Shown piece by piece: positions 16,810 to 24,305 of a stretch of 64,000 bases of DNA; position 1 is the first letter of the stretch, and each line of letters opens with the position of its first letter. Under the pieces are notes generated by a model, which ran no database searches, was not told the origin of the DNA, and was given only the letters and a program-made list of their open reading frames with translations. The position numbers and the translations under genes were made by a program. The stretch is from the NCBI RefSeq assembly GCF_002899825.2, contig NZ_PPED02000004.1, forward strand, positions 496,001 through 560,000, given 5' to 3'. The DNA is from Chryseobacterium phosphatilyticum (GTDB lineage Bacteria > Bacteroidota > Bacteroidia > Flavobacteriales > Weeksellaceae).

Positions 16810-16971
16810 ATGAAAAAATCAAACATTCAAACAAAAAAACTCACTAAAAAAGAGATGAAAGAAATCAGCGGCGCAAGACCTTTTTGCCCATTGGTTGTAA
16901 GCTGTTTTGATCCTAATACGGGTCAGGAAATGTTTAGCGTTCATGGGATCCAGGATGGACCTTGTTGTTAA
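16810..16971 (+). CDS. Cys-rich GA-leader peptide 2
   Basis: This encodes 53 residues and lies 24 bp after peptide 1. The leader (K-K-L-T-K-K-E-M-K-E-I) ends in S-G-A at residue 22. The 31-residue core has C-P-L-V-V-S-C (cysteines 26 and 32) then F-D-P-N-T-G-Q-E, and ends Q-D-G-P-C-C. Peptides 2, 3 and 4 form a subfamily sharing the C-P-x-V-x-S-C motif, the D-x-x-T-G-x-E motif and Q-D before the terminal cysteine pair. A secreted disulfide-bonded or post-translationally modified product is inferred. Confidence 0.75.
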   Translation: MKKSNIQTKKLTKKEMKEISGARPFCPLVVSCFDPNTGQEMFSVHGIQDGPCC

Positions 16972-17001
16972 GAATTAAAATCTACCCAATCCCAATTAAT
17001 T

Positions 17002-17163
17002 ATGAAAACGATAAACATTCAAAAAAGAAAACTTAACAAAAAAGAGTTGAAAGAAATTAAAGGAGCTGGTCCGGAATGCCCTGTTGTATTCAGTTGCTTT
17101 GACCGCAATACAGGCGAGGAGCAAATAGGAGTACCTGGTATTCAGGATGGACCTTGCTGCTAA
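17002..17163 (+). CDS. Cys-rich GA-leader peptide 3
   Basis: This encodes 53 residues and lies 30 bp after peptide 2. The leader (K-R-K-L-N-K-K-E-L-K-E-I) ends in K-G-A. The core has C-P-V-V-F-S-C, then F-D-R-N-T-G-E-E and I-Q-D-G-P-C-C at the end. It is closest to peptide 2: nine of the last eleven residues match. A strong terminator follows its stop codon, so peptides 1-3 form one transcription unit and peptides 4-5 probably another, or depend on readthrough. Confidence 0.75.
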   Translation: MKTINIQKRKLNKKELKEIKGAGPECPVVFSCFDRNTGEEQIGVPGIQDGPCC

Positions 17164-17179
17164 GTATGATTAATACCAC

Positions 17180-17211
17180 AAAAATGGCCGGAAATTTCTC
17201 CGGTCATTTTT
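17180..17211 (+). terminator. Terminator inside the peptide array
   Basis: A 13-bp stem (17180-17192 with 17199-17211, one G-U pair) with a 6-nt loop and A/T-rich ends lies between peptide genes 3 and 4. It could grade expression so that peptides 1-3 are made in excess of 4-5. Confidence 0.85.
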
Positions 17212-17249
17212 AGCATAAATCTTATCTCATCCATCAAATTAAAATTATT

Positions 17250-17411
17250 ATGAAAAAGTCAAACATTCAAACAAGAAAACTGAGTAAAAAAGAATTGAAA
17301 GAAATCAAGGGCGCAGGTCCTGTCTGTCCTATTGTCATTAGCTGTACAGATAGAAGAACTGGCAAGGAACGTTCCGGCGTACCGGGAGTCCAGGATGAAT
17401 TTTGCTGTTAA
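17250..17411 (+). CDS. Cys-rich GA-leader peptide 4
   Basis: This encodes 53 residues. The leader (R-K-L-S-K-K-E-L-K-E-I) ends in K-G-A. The core has C-P-I-V-I-S-C, then T-D-R-R-T-G-K-E and V-Q-D-E-F-C-C at the end. It belongs to the same subfamily as peptides 2 and 3 but has a more basic centre. The 14 nt at 17231-17244 ahead of its start are identical to those ahead of peptide 1, which suggests duplication together with its leader region or a shared translational signal. Confidence 0.75.
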   Translation: MKKSNIQTRKLSKKELKEIKGAGPVCPIVISCTDRRTGKERSGVPGVQDEFCC

Positions 17412-17451
17412 TCAGCTTTTTTAAACACTCAACAATTTAAATAAAGCCATT

Positions 17452-17613
17452 ATGAAAAAATCAAACACCGAAAAAAGAAAACTTTCAAAAAAGGACTTAA
17501 AAGAGATCAACGGAGGAGCTGGTACTTGCGCAGAAGGACTTTGTAAGCTCAGAGGAGTCCCTAGTCACTTTATGATTATTGGTCCTGTTGGTAAAAACGG
17601 ATACTGTTGCTAA
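17452..17613 (+). CDS. Cys-rich GG-leader peptide 5
   Basis: This encodes 53 residues and lies 40 bp after peptide 4. The leader (K-R-K-L-S-K-K-D-L-K-E-I) ends in N-G-G like peptide 1. The core has C-A-E-G-L-C (C-x4-C), a more hydrophobic middle (H-F-M-I-I-G-P-V-G) and ends N-G-Y-C-C. The C-terminal cysteine pair is the only core feature kept in all five. A bidirectional terminator closes the array against mutS. Confidence 0.75.
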   Translation: MKKSNTEKRKLSKKDLKEINGGAGTCAEGLCKLRGVPSHFMIIGPVGKNGYCC

Positions 17614-17624
17614 ACAGTATAATT

Positions 17625-17662
17625 AAAAAAAATGATTGGATTATCCTCCAATCATTTTTTTT
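17625..17662. terminator. Bidirectional terminator between the peptide array and mutS
   Basis: A perfect 16-bp stem (17625-17640 with 17647-17662) encloses a 6-nt loop and carries A and T tracts on its ends, so it can act on both strands. The stop codon of mutS (17643-17641, minus strand) sits in the loop. Confidence 0.9.
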
Positions 17663-20229
17663 ATCGCATTCAGCTTCATTAAAGCTTCAATGGGCGTCAA
17701 TGTATTGATATCAATCTTGGTAAGTTCTTCACGAATGTTCTCCAGAACGGGATCATCCAGCTGGAAGAAAGAAAGCTGCATATTTTCTTCCGTTACTCTT
17801 TTAATATTTTCTGAAGCTCTGTCACCTTGAGTTCTGCTTGCTTCGAGTGTTTTAAGAATTTCATTGGCTCTGTTGACCACTTTGGCAGGCATTCCTGCCA
17901 GTTTAGCTACGTGAATACCAAAACTGTGTTCACTGCCTCCCGGAATCAGTTTTCTCAGGAAAATAATATTTCCCTTATTCTCCTGAATAGATACGTGGAA
18001 GTTTTTCACTCTTTCAAAATTCACTGTCATTTCATTCAGTTCATGATAGTGGGTTGCAAATAGTGTTTTAGCCTGAGTAGGATGCTGATGAAGATATTCA
18101 GCGATAGCCCATGCGATGGAAACCCCATCATAAGTAGAAGTTCCACGTCCTATTTCATCGAGTAAAATAAGACTGCGTTCCGAAATATTGTTCAAAATAT
18201 TGGCTGCTTCATTCATCTCAACCATGAAAGTAGATTCTCCCGCTGAAATATTATCGGTAGCTCCTACTCTTGTAAAGATCTTATCCAGCAATCCGATCTC
18301 AGCATGCTTTGCAGGCACAAAACTTCCAATCTGAGCCAAAAGACAAACAATGGCAGTCTGGCGTAAAATGGCAGACTTACCGGCCATATTCGGCCCTGTC
18401 ACCATAATGATCTGCTGTGAATCTTTATCCAGAAAGATGTCATTAGGAATATACTTTTCCCCCAAAGGAAGTGCATTTTCTATAATCGGATGCCTTGCTT
18501 CTTTTAAATCAATAGCATATCCGTCATTGAGAATAGGTTTTGTATAGCTTTCAGATACAGCAAGTTCAGATAATCCTCCTGCAACATCAAGTTGGGCAAT
18601 AATATTAGAATTCCCTTGAATCTGATCAATATAAACCATAGCTTCAGAGCACACATTTCTGTAGAGTCCATTTTCTAGCACGCCTATTTTTTCTTCGGCC
18701 CCAAGAATCTGGCTTTCATATTCTTTTAATTCTTCGGTAATATATCGTTCCGCATTGACGAGTGTTTGCTTTCTTACCCAATCAGCAGGAACCTTATCTT
18801 TATGAGTGTTCCTCACTTCAATATAATATCCGAAAACATTATTAAAATCAATTTTAAGGCTGGAAATTCCTGTTCTTTCAATTTCTCTCTGGCACATTTC
18901 ATCCAGAAAACCACGCCCCTTACTCTGAAGATTTCTCAATCTGTCCAGTTCTTCAGAAACACCTTCTTTAATGATATTTCCCTTAGCTACAGCTACCGGA
19001 AGTTCTTCATTAAGATTATTTTGCAAAAATTGAATCAGTTCATTAAGATCAAATAAAGGATCCAGCCATGCCAACACATCCGCATACGGATGCAACAACG
19101 CCTTGATTTTATGTATGTTAATTAAACTCTGACGAAGGTACCCTAATTCTTTAGGCGAAATTTTTTCAGCAGCCAGTTTTCCCATGAGTCTGTCCAGATC
19201 GGAGATGGACTTTAACAACTGCCCAATCTCATATTTGAGGCTGTCATTTTCATTTAAGAAATCAATCAGAGATAATCTTCTTGCAATTTCATCTACTGAT
19301 TTTAAAGGGAGAATAATCCTCCTTCTCAACAACCTACCCCCCATGGGAGTTGATGTTTTATCAATAATATCTAAAAGAGACTTCCCTTGTGGATTGCTTG
19401 GATAAACAATTTCAAGGTTTCTTAAGGTAAAATTATCCATCATCAGGTAATCTTCCTGAGGAATAATCTGCAGTTTTGTAATATGTGCCAGCAGATTATG
19501 ATGGGTATCTTCCACGAGATACGCAAAAATAGCTCCTGCTGCGGTAATCGCTAAAGGCTGATTTTCCACCCCAAATCCTTTTAAAGAATTGGTTTTAAAA
19601 TGGTTGGTTAATTTTTCGTAGGCGAAATTATACTGAAAAGCCCAGTCTTCAAGCTTAAAGGCATTTTTATTTTTAATCTGTTCCGGAATCTGTGTACTTC
19701 TCTGGTAAATAATCTCGCTGGGATCAAAGGTATTGACGATGTGTAACAATTTTTCCAGATTGCCTTCACTTACTAAAAACTCGCCGGTAGAAATATCAAC
19801 CAGAGCAAGTCCATAGCGCTCTTTTTCTTTATGCAGGGACAACAAAAAGTTGTTCTTCTTCGAATTCAATACCTGATCATTGAATGTTACTCCTGGAGTT
19901 ACCAGTTCTGTCACCCCTCTTTTTACAATTCCTTTGACCATTTTAGGGTCCTCCAACTGATCACAAATGGCAACTCTCATCCCTGCTCTTACCAGTTTCG
20001 GAAGATAGGAATCTATAGAATGGTGCGGAAAACCCGCCAGCTCCACACTTCCTTCTCCATTATTCCTTTTGGTAAGAACAATACCCAGAATCTGAGATGT
20101 TCTCACAGCATCCTGCCCAAAAGTTTCATAAAAATCTCCCACTCTGAAAAGTAAAAGCGCATCAGGGTATTTTGCCTTGATGGTATTATACTGAGTCATT
20201 AATGGAGTTTCCTTCTTCGATTTTGCCAT
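17641..20229 (-). CDS. mutS: DNA mismatch repair protein MutS
   Basis: This encodes 862 residues, the normal length for MutS1. It recognises base mismatches and small loops and recruits MutL. The N-terminal mismatch-binding domain has the F-Y-E motif (G-D-F-Y-E-T-F, residues 31-37) whose Phe stacks on the mismatch. The C-terminal ATPase has Walker A G-P-N-M-A-G-K-S near residues 610-617, Walker B L-L-D-E-I-G-R-G-T-S-T-Y-D-G and A-T-H-Y-H-E-L. It is transcribed alone and convergent with the peptide array. No mutL is in the window. Confidence 0.98.
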   Translation of the reverse strand: MAKSKKETPLMTQYNTIKAKYPDALLLFRVGDFYETFGQDAVRTSQILGIVLTKRNNGEGSVELAGFPHHSIDSYLPKLVRAGMRVAICDQLEDPKMVKGIVKRGVTELVTPGVTFNDQVLNSKKNNFLLSLHKEKERYGLALVDISTGEFLVSEGNLEKLLHIVNTFDPSEIIYQRSTQIPEQIKNKNAFKLEDWAFQYNFAYEKLTNHFKTNSLKGFGVENQPLAITAAGAIFAYLVEDTHHNLLAHITKLQIIPQEDYLMMDNFTLRNLEIVYPSNPQGKSLLDIIDKTSTPMGGRLLRRRIILPLKSVDEIARRLSLIDFLNENDSLKYEIGQLLKSISDLDRLMGKLAAEKISPKELGYLRQSLINIHKIKALLHPYADVLAWLDPLFDLNELIQFLQNNLNEELPVAVAKGNIIKEGVSEELDRLRNLQSKGRGFLDEMCQREIERTGISSLKIDFNNVFGYYIEVRNTHKDKVPADWVRKQTLVNAERYITEELKEYESQILGAEEKIGVLENGLYRNVCSEAMVYIDQIQGNSNIIAQLDVAGGLSELAVSESYTKPILNDGYAIDLKEARHPIIENALPLGEKYIPNDIFLDKDSQQIIMVTGPNMAGKSAILRQTAIVCLLAQIGSFVPAKHAEIGLLDKIFTRVGATDNISAGESTFMVEMNEAANILNNISERSLILLDEIGRGTSTYDGVSIAWAIAEYLHQHPTQAKTLFATHYHELNEMTVNFERVKNFHVSIQENKGNIIFLRKLIPGGSEHSFGIHVAKLAGMPAKVVNRANEILKTLEASRTQGDRASENIKRVTEENMQLSFFQLDDPVLENIREELTKIDINTLTPIEALMKLNAIKKMIGG

Positions 20230-20352
20230 AGTAAAAAATGAGCCCCAAATTTAGAAAAATAAATTCAGGGTTAAGGAATTGTTTCGGGGTTTACTTTGCT
20301 CCTACTTTTTCCTGTCAGGAATTAATCGTATTTTCACCATAAAATAAAACCC

Positions 20353-20883
20353 ATGCAATTTCCTGTTTTAGAGACTGAAAGACTTATTTTACGACAGCTT
20401 ACCCTTAATGATTCTGAAGATCTATTTGAGTATTTTTCGCAGGATCATGTGATGGAATACTATGATCTTGAAGCATTCAAATCGTTGGATGATGCCCGGA
20501 ATATTATTGAACACTTCAACAGTGAATTTGATAAAGGAAAAGGGTTCCGCTGGGCATTGGAATTAAAATCTGAAAATAAAGTTATCGGTACATGTGGTTA
20601 TCACAATTGGTATCGTGAGCATTTCAGAGCAGAGATCGGCTATGAACTTAATCCTCTGTTCTGGAGACAATCGTTGATGAAAGAGGCTATTCTTCCTATT
20701 CTAACATTTGGATTTGAAAGCATGCAGTTACACCGTGTAGATGCATTTATTGATCCTTCCAATAGTTCCTCTGAGAAACTTTTAACTTCTTTAAGTTTTC
20801 AGGATGAAGGAACTATGAAAGACTATTTCTTTGAAAAAGGAAAATTTGTAGATGCAAAACTTTTTGGATTGATTAATAAATAA
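20353..20883 (+). CDS. RimJ/RimL-type GNAT acetyltransferase
   Basis: This encodes 176 residues. It begins with the typical ribosomal-protein-type acetyltransferase opening (L-E-T-E-R-L-I-L-R-Q-L). It has G-T-C-G-Y-H-N-W near residue 75, A-E-I-G-Y-E-L-N-P near 93 and the L-H-R-V-D-A-F-I-D-P-S-N-S-S-S-E-K-L acetyl-CoA-binding region near 135-155. The family transfers acetyl from acetyl-CoA to amino groups of proteins or small molecules; the substrate here is unknown. It is followed by a repeat-bearing intergenic region. Confidence 0.88.
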   Translation: MQFPVLETERLILRQLTLNDSEDLFEYFSQDHVMEYYDLEAFKSLDDARNIIEHFNSEFDKGKGFRWALELKSENKVIGTCGYHNWYREHFRAEIGYELNPLFWRQSLMKEAILPILTFGFESMQLHRVDAFIDPSNSSSEKLLTSLSFQDEGTMKDYFFEKGKFVDAKLFGLINK

Positions 20884-20897
20884 AGTACTATTTTAAA

Positions 20898-21027
20898 GCT
20901 GGAAGCCAGAAGATCGAAGCTGGAAGTTACTGTTCGTCTGTAAATTTCTGAATATCACTTATAAAAAATTATTAAAGGATTTAAAATTTGTTTTATCGAC
21001 TCCGACAACGTCCAGCTTCCAACTTCC
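20898..21027. repeat. GCTGGAAG-type intergenic inverted repeat
   Basis: Two direct copies of GCTGGAAG (20898-20905 and 20919-20926) on the left face the reverse-complement motif CCAGCTTCCAACTTCC at 21012-21027 on the right, enclosing about 80 bp of AT-rich DNA without an open frame. The 13-mer GCTGGAAGTTACT at 20919-20931 occurs again at 63554-63566. It looks like a dispersed intergenic repeat. Confidence 0.5.
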
Positions 21028-21031
21028 ACCC

Positions 21032-21907
21032 CTACAATTTTCCCAAATGTTGGTCTAATGCTTCTGCACTTTTCTTATGTGCCCATTTCTGCTTGTAATC
21101 TACCCATTTAGCTTTAAAAAGTTTACGCATGAGTTTATCGGTATACCTCATGATGAAAACATGATACAGCATATTGGCAAAAACATTCGGTTTATTGGGT
21201 AAAGCTCTTAATGATAAGGAAAACCCGGGTTCCAGATATCTGTTGAAGTGCCAGAATGCTCCCGGTATAAAAAGAGCATCTCCATGTTCCATAAAAATTT
21301 CATACCCTTTCGCATATTGCAATGCTGGAAATTTTTCATAATCAGGGTTCTCATAATCCACTTCATAAACAGTGTGAACCGACAATGGAACTTTATATAA
21401 GAATGCTGATTGTTTCTGGTCGAATAATAAGATTCTTTTCCTGCCTTCAAAATGGATGTGCATAAAATCACCGAGATCTACATCATAATGCATCAGAACA
21501 TGTGCTTCACTTCCTCCGAAAAATAAAGTCGGTAATCTTTTAAAAAACTTTATTCCCAGGTCCGGATATGTGAAATTTTTCAATAATTCAGGGAGTCTGT
21601 CTGTAATAATATAGAAGAAAATACGAAGATCAGAAGGAGCAGACTTTATGGTATCTATATAGTCTTTCATTTTCATATGTGTTACCGGTGCATCTGAGCT
21701 TTTAGCAGCATCAGCAGGTTTATTGTCATATAAAGGGACTTCCTGATCACCGGCTTTTTCTTTGATATAGGCCAGATTCCATTTGTCAAAAGCTTCCCAT
21801 CGACTGGCGAAATTCTTAATCAAAAGGGGCTTCTGCTTCTTAAAATAGTTTTTCTGAAAATCTTCTTTACTGATATCATTAACAACATCTACGTTTTCGA
21901 GGATCAT
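21032..21907 (-). CDS. JmjC/cupin-8-type oxygenase-like protein
   Basis: This encodes 291 residues. The cupin-like core has H-Y-D-V-D-L-G near residue 140, which matches the H-x-D half of the facial triad of JmjC/FIH-type 2-oxoglutarate iron dioxygenases, and E-H-G-D-A-L-F-I-P-G-A-F-W-H-F-N-R near residue 225, whose His would be the third ligand. Such enzymes hydroxylate proteins or small molecules. Length fits the cupin-8 family. Both neighbours face away or across repeats, so it is a single-gene unit with no clear partner. Confidence 0.82.
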   Translation of the reverse strand: MILENVDVVNDISKEDFQKNYFKKQKPLLIKNFASRWEAFDKWNLAYIKEKAGDQEVPLYDNKPADAAKSSDAPVTHMKMKDYIDTIKSAPSDLRIFFYIITDRLPELLKNFTYPDLGIKFFKRLPTLFFGGSEAHVLMHYDVDLGDFMHIHFEGRKRILLFDQKQSAFLYKVPLSVHTVYEVDYENPDYEKFPALQYAKGYEIFMEHGDALFIPGAFWHFNRYLEPGFSLSLRALPNKPNVFANMLYHVFIMRYTDKLMRKLFKAKWVDYKQKWAHKKSAEALDQHLGKL

Positions 21908-22108
21908 GTACTTTGTATTTAATGCGAAATAAAAATAGGTTTTTTTTTGAAATCAGTGAAAATTTTAAAAGGTGAAATCAGGACATACAAGACCGATAAG
22001 CGACAGACAAACAGAGAAGACCACATAGGTATTTACATTGACATCAAAATGTGACCTCCCGGAAAAGCCATATGGGTTCCTGTAATCAGACACTAACTGA
22101 AAAAAAAT

Positions 22109-22116
22109 TATATTTG
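22109..22116 (+). promoter_or_regulatory. -7 promoter element for the bestrophin gene
   Basis: TATATTTG is a perfect TAnnTTTG match ending 17 nt before the ATG at 22134. No clear -33 TTTG is seen. Confidence 0.5.
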
Positions 22117-22133
22117 TCGTACTAAGTAAATTT

Positions 22134-23012
22134 ATGAGAGTCTACAATACCAAACATTTCATTAAAATCCTTTTCAGTCTGCACAAAAGCGATACTTTAA
22201 AAATCTTATTTCCAAGTATGATTTTGGTAGGGCTTTATTCATGGGGCATTCAGTATCTGGAAGTAGAATATCTGCACCTTACCACAAAATCCGGAGTTAG
22301 CAACGTGGGAATGATTCATTCTTTATTGGGATTTGTACTTTCTTTACTTCTGGTATTCAGAACGAATACAGCCTATGACAGGTGGTGGGAAGGTAGAAAG
22401 CTTTGGGGTAAACTGGTCAATGACACCAGAAATTTTGCGATTAAAATCAACACTATTTTGGGAGATAATCGTCAGGATGCTGAGCAGATTTCAAGATATT
22501 TAAAGTTTTTCCCTCACTTTTTAGCCAAGCACCTGTCAAAAGAATCGACAAGGCTGGCTTTGGATGGAGACTATTCTGAGATTGAAAAATCACTTCAAAA
22601 CCACGGCCCAAGTGAAATCATTATTCTTTTATCTCACAAACTGAACCAATTAAAAAAAGAAGGTAAAATTTCTGAAGTAGAAATGCTGTATTTAGATACA
22701 CAGCTTTCGGGGTTTCTGGATGTATGCGGTGGTTGTGAGAGAATAAAAAACACTCCGATTCCCTATTCCTACTCTTCTTTCATTAAAAAGTTTATTATTC
22801 TTTATGTTTTTGCCCTGCCAATTGCCTACGTAATTACAATCGGATTATTCATGATTCCTCTTACTGTTTTTGTGTATTATGTATTGATGAGCCTTGAACT
22901 GATTGCTGAAGAGATTGAAGATCCTTTTAATAATGATGAAAATGACATTCCGATGGAAACACTAGCGCAAAATATCGAAAAGAATGTACATCAGATTATG
23001 ATCAGAAAATAA
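22134..23012 (+). CDS. Bestrophin-family (UPF0187) ion channel
   Basis: This encodes 292 residues. The N-terminal half has two transmembrane helices around residues 25-45 and 60-80, then the strongly conserved F-R-T-N-T-A-Y-D-R-W-W-E-G-R-K-L-W-G string near residues 82-98, diagnostic of bacterial bestrophins. Two further helices lie at about 220-255, and the closing acidic motif is D-P-F-N-N-D-E-N-D-I-P. Bacterial bestrophins are pentameric cation or anion channels in the inner membrane. It is convergent with a secreted-protein gene across a shared terminator. Confidence 0.93.
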   Translation: MRVYNTKHFIKILFSLHKSDTLKILFPSMILVGLYSWGIQYLEVEYLHLTTKSGVSNVGMIHSLLGFVLSLLLVFRTNTAYDRWWEGRKLWGKLVNDTRNFAIKINTILGDNRQDAEQISRYLKFFPHFLAKHLSKESTRLALDGDYSEIEKSLQNHGPSEIIILLSHKLNQLKKEGKISEVEMLYLDTQLSGFLDVCGGCERIKNTPIPYSYSSFIKKFIILYVFALPIAYVITIGLFMIPLTVFVYYVLMSLELIAEEIEDPFNNDENDIPMETLAQNIEKNVHQIMIRK

Positions 23013-23013
23013 A

Positions 23014-23043
23014 AAATCAAGCTTTTAAAGCTTGATTTCTTTT
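23014..23043. terminator. Bidirectional terminator with a stop codon in its loop
   Basis: A perfect 11-bp stem (23014-23024 with 23028-23038) has the 3-nt loop 23025-23027, which is exactly the stop codon of the minus-strand gene. T-rich DNA follows on the plus side. It serves both convergent genes. Confidence 0.75.
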
Positions 23044-23624
23044 AATTCGCCATCCTGTTTTATTTCTACAAATTTGCTTTCCCTGTTGGCGGCAGAATAG
23101 CCGTAGAAAAATGTATTATAAATAGGGGTAGAGTATAAATAACCTCCCATACCATTGTAGGTGTCTGTTGTTCCTGTTTGTTTCTGATAACTTGCTGTTG
23201 CCGTGAAATTGATAATCGTTTCAAGATAATATTTTCCTGGTTTCAGTTTTTCAAACTTAAATCTGCCCCGGTCATCCGTTAATGCTTCTACTCTGTATTT
23301 AAAAGCTTCTTCAGACATGTATACCGTTGTCTTTTTGTTTTCGTACTTTCTCCTCATATCATAAAACTCCTGAAAATAAGGGGTTACCGGAAAAAGCATG
23401 ATTACTGTTCCTTGCCTCGCATAATGCTTTTCTCCAAGTAAGGGTTTGATTCCCCAGTTGTTTTTTTGTTTTGTGGAGGCCACTCCTTCAATCGACGAAT
23501 TTCCGAATCCCAGCATGTCTCGGGCTAATTTTTTATCAAAAAACGCTTGAGGATAATAAGTGTTCTGAGCATAGGTGCAGGTGAAACTCAACATCAATAT
23601 GAATAAGATAATGAATTTTTTCAT
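23025..23624 (-). CDS. Secreted protein with carboxypeptidase-regulatory-like domain
   Basis: This encodes 199 residues from the ATG at 23624. A longer frame from 23810 would run through the divergent promoters and the neighbouring gene, so it is rejected. The signal peptide (M-K-K-F-I-I-L-F-I-L-M-L) ends near Y-A-Q at about residue 20. A beta-sandwich module resembling the CarboxypepD_reg/SpaA-like fold is suggested by D-D-R-G-R-F-K-F-E-K-L-K-P-G-K-Y-Y-L-E-T near residue 120. Likely periplasmic or outer-membrane-associated; function unknown. Confidence 0.65.
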   Translation of the reverse strand: MKKFIILFILMLSFTCTYAQNTYYPQAFFDKKLARDMLGFGNSSIEGVASTKQKNNWGIKPLLGEKHYARQGTVIMLFPVTPYFQEFYDMRRKYENKKTTVYMSEEAFKYRVEALTDDRGRFKFEKLKPGKYYLETIINFTATASYQKQTGTTDTYNGMGGYLYSTPIYNTFFYGYSAANRESKFVEIKQDGELKEIKL

Positions 23625-23633
23625 AGTATATTT

Positions 23634-23665
23634 TTGAGCCAAATATAAGTATTTTAGTATTTTTG
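23634..23665 (+). promoter_or_regulatory. Promoter for the YwqK-like gene
   Basis: A TTG at 23634-23636, within TTTTTG, is followed after 21 nt by a perfect TAnnTTTG (TATTTTTG) at 23658-23665. The ATG at 23680 is 15 nt downstream, so the leader would be only a few bases long. Confidence 0.65.
23640..23647 (-). promoter_or_regulatory. Minus-strand -7 element overlapping the divergent promoter
   Basis: On the minus strand TATATTTG (TAnnTTTG) ends 16 nt before the ATG at 23624. It lies between the two boxes of the plus-strand promoter, so the two polymerases would compete for the same 32 bp. Confidence 0.5.
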
Positions 23666-23679
23666 AAATAAAAATAGCT

Positions 23680-24300
23680 ATGAAATACGTTTTTCTATTA
23701 TTTTTCTCTGCTTCTGCAATGATATATGCACAGAAACCATGCGGATTTAAAGACGGCCTGCAGGAAGGATCCTGCAAAGAGTTTTTTGACAACGGGCAGG
23801 TAAAGAACATTGTTGAATGGAAAAAAGGAAAGATAGATGGTGAAGCCGTTTATTACCATGAAAATGGAAAAGTAAAAGCTAAGGGAGAAAATAAAAAAGG
23901 ATATAAATATAAAAACTGGGAGTACTACGACAACAGTGGCGTTCTTCTCTCCAAAGAATATTACAGAAACGGTGAAAAAAACATCTATGATGACAGTTCT
24001 ACCGCCACATTTTATTCTCCCAATGGGAAAATAAATGAGGTTTCCAATTATAAATTCGGAAAACTGGAAGGTGAAAGCACTGCTTATCATGAAGATGGAA
24101 AAACGGTAAAACAACAAGGCAACTATAGCAACGGACTCGCTACCGGACTCTGGAAAGTATATTATCCATCCGGAAAACTTGAGCGTGAAACAGAACTTGC
24201 CAATGACAAACGCAATGGTAAAAGAGTTTTTTACCGTGAAAACGGAAGCATTGAAAAAACAGAAGTCTATAAAGACGGAAAATTAATCTCAACAAAATAA
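23680..24300 (+). CDS. YwqK-family MORN-repeat protein
   Basis: This encodes 206 residues with a signal peptide (M-K-Y-V-F-L-L-F-F-S-A-S-A, ending near residue 17). The rest is a series of about seven MORN-like repeats, each with F/Y-x-N-G-x and a G-K/E-x pattern (F-F-D-N-G-Q-V-K, Y-Y-H-E-N-G-K-V-K, F-Y-S-P-N-G-K-I-N, Y-Y-P-S-G-K-L-E). The family is often named as a toxin-antitoxin antitoxin (YwqK), but in Bacteroidota the secreted forms have no known toxin partner and none is visible here. Probably periplasmic or outer-membrane-associated. An RNA methyltransferase gene starts 5 bp downstream. Confidence 0.82.
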   Translation: MKYVFLLFFSASAMIYAQKPCGFKDGLQEGSCKEFFDNGQVKNIVEWKKGKIDGEAVYYHENGKVKAKGENKKGYKYKNWEYYDNSGVLLSKEYYRNGEKNIYDDSSTATFYSPNGKINEVSNYKFGKLEGESTAYHEDGKTVKQQGNYSNGLATGLWKVYYPSGKLERETELANDKRNGKRVFYRENGSIEKTEVYKDGKLISTK

Positions 24301-24305
24301 AACAA

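Noticed and set aside
23680..24300. Toxin-antitoxin module at the YwqK-like gene
   Set aside because: The protein has a signal peptide and MORN repeats, and the neighbours are an RNA methyltransferase and a secreted protein; no toxin is recognisable.
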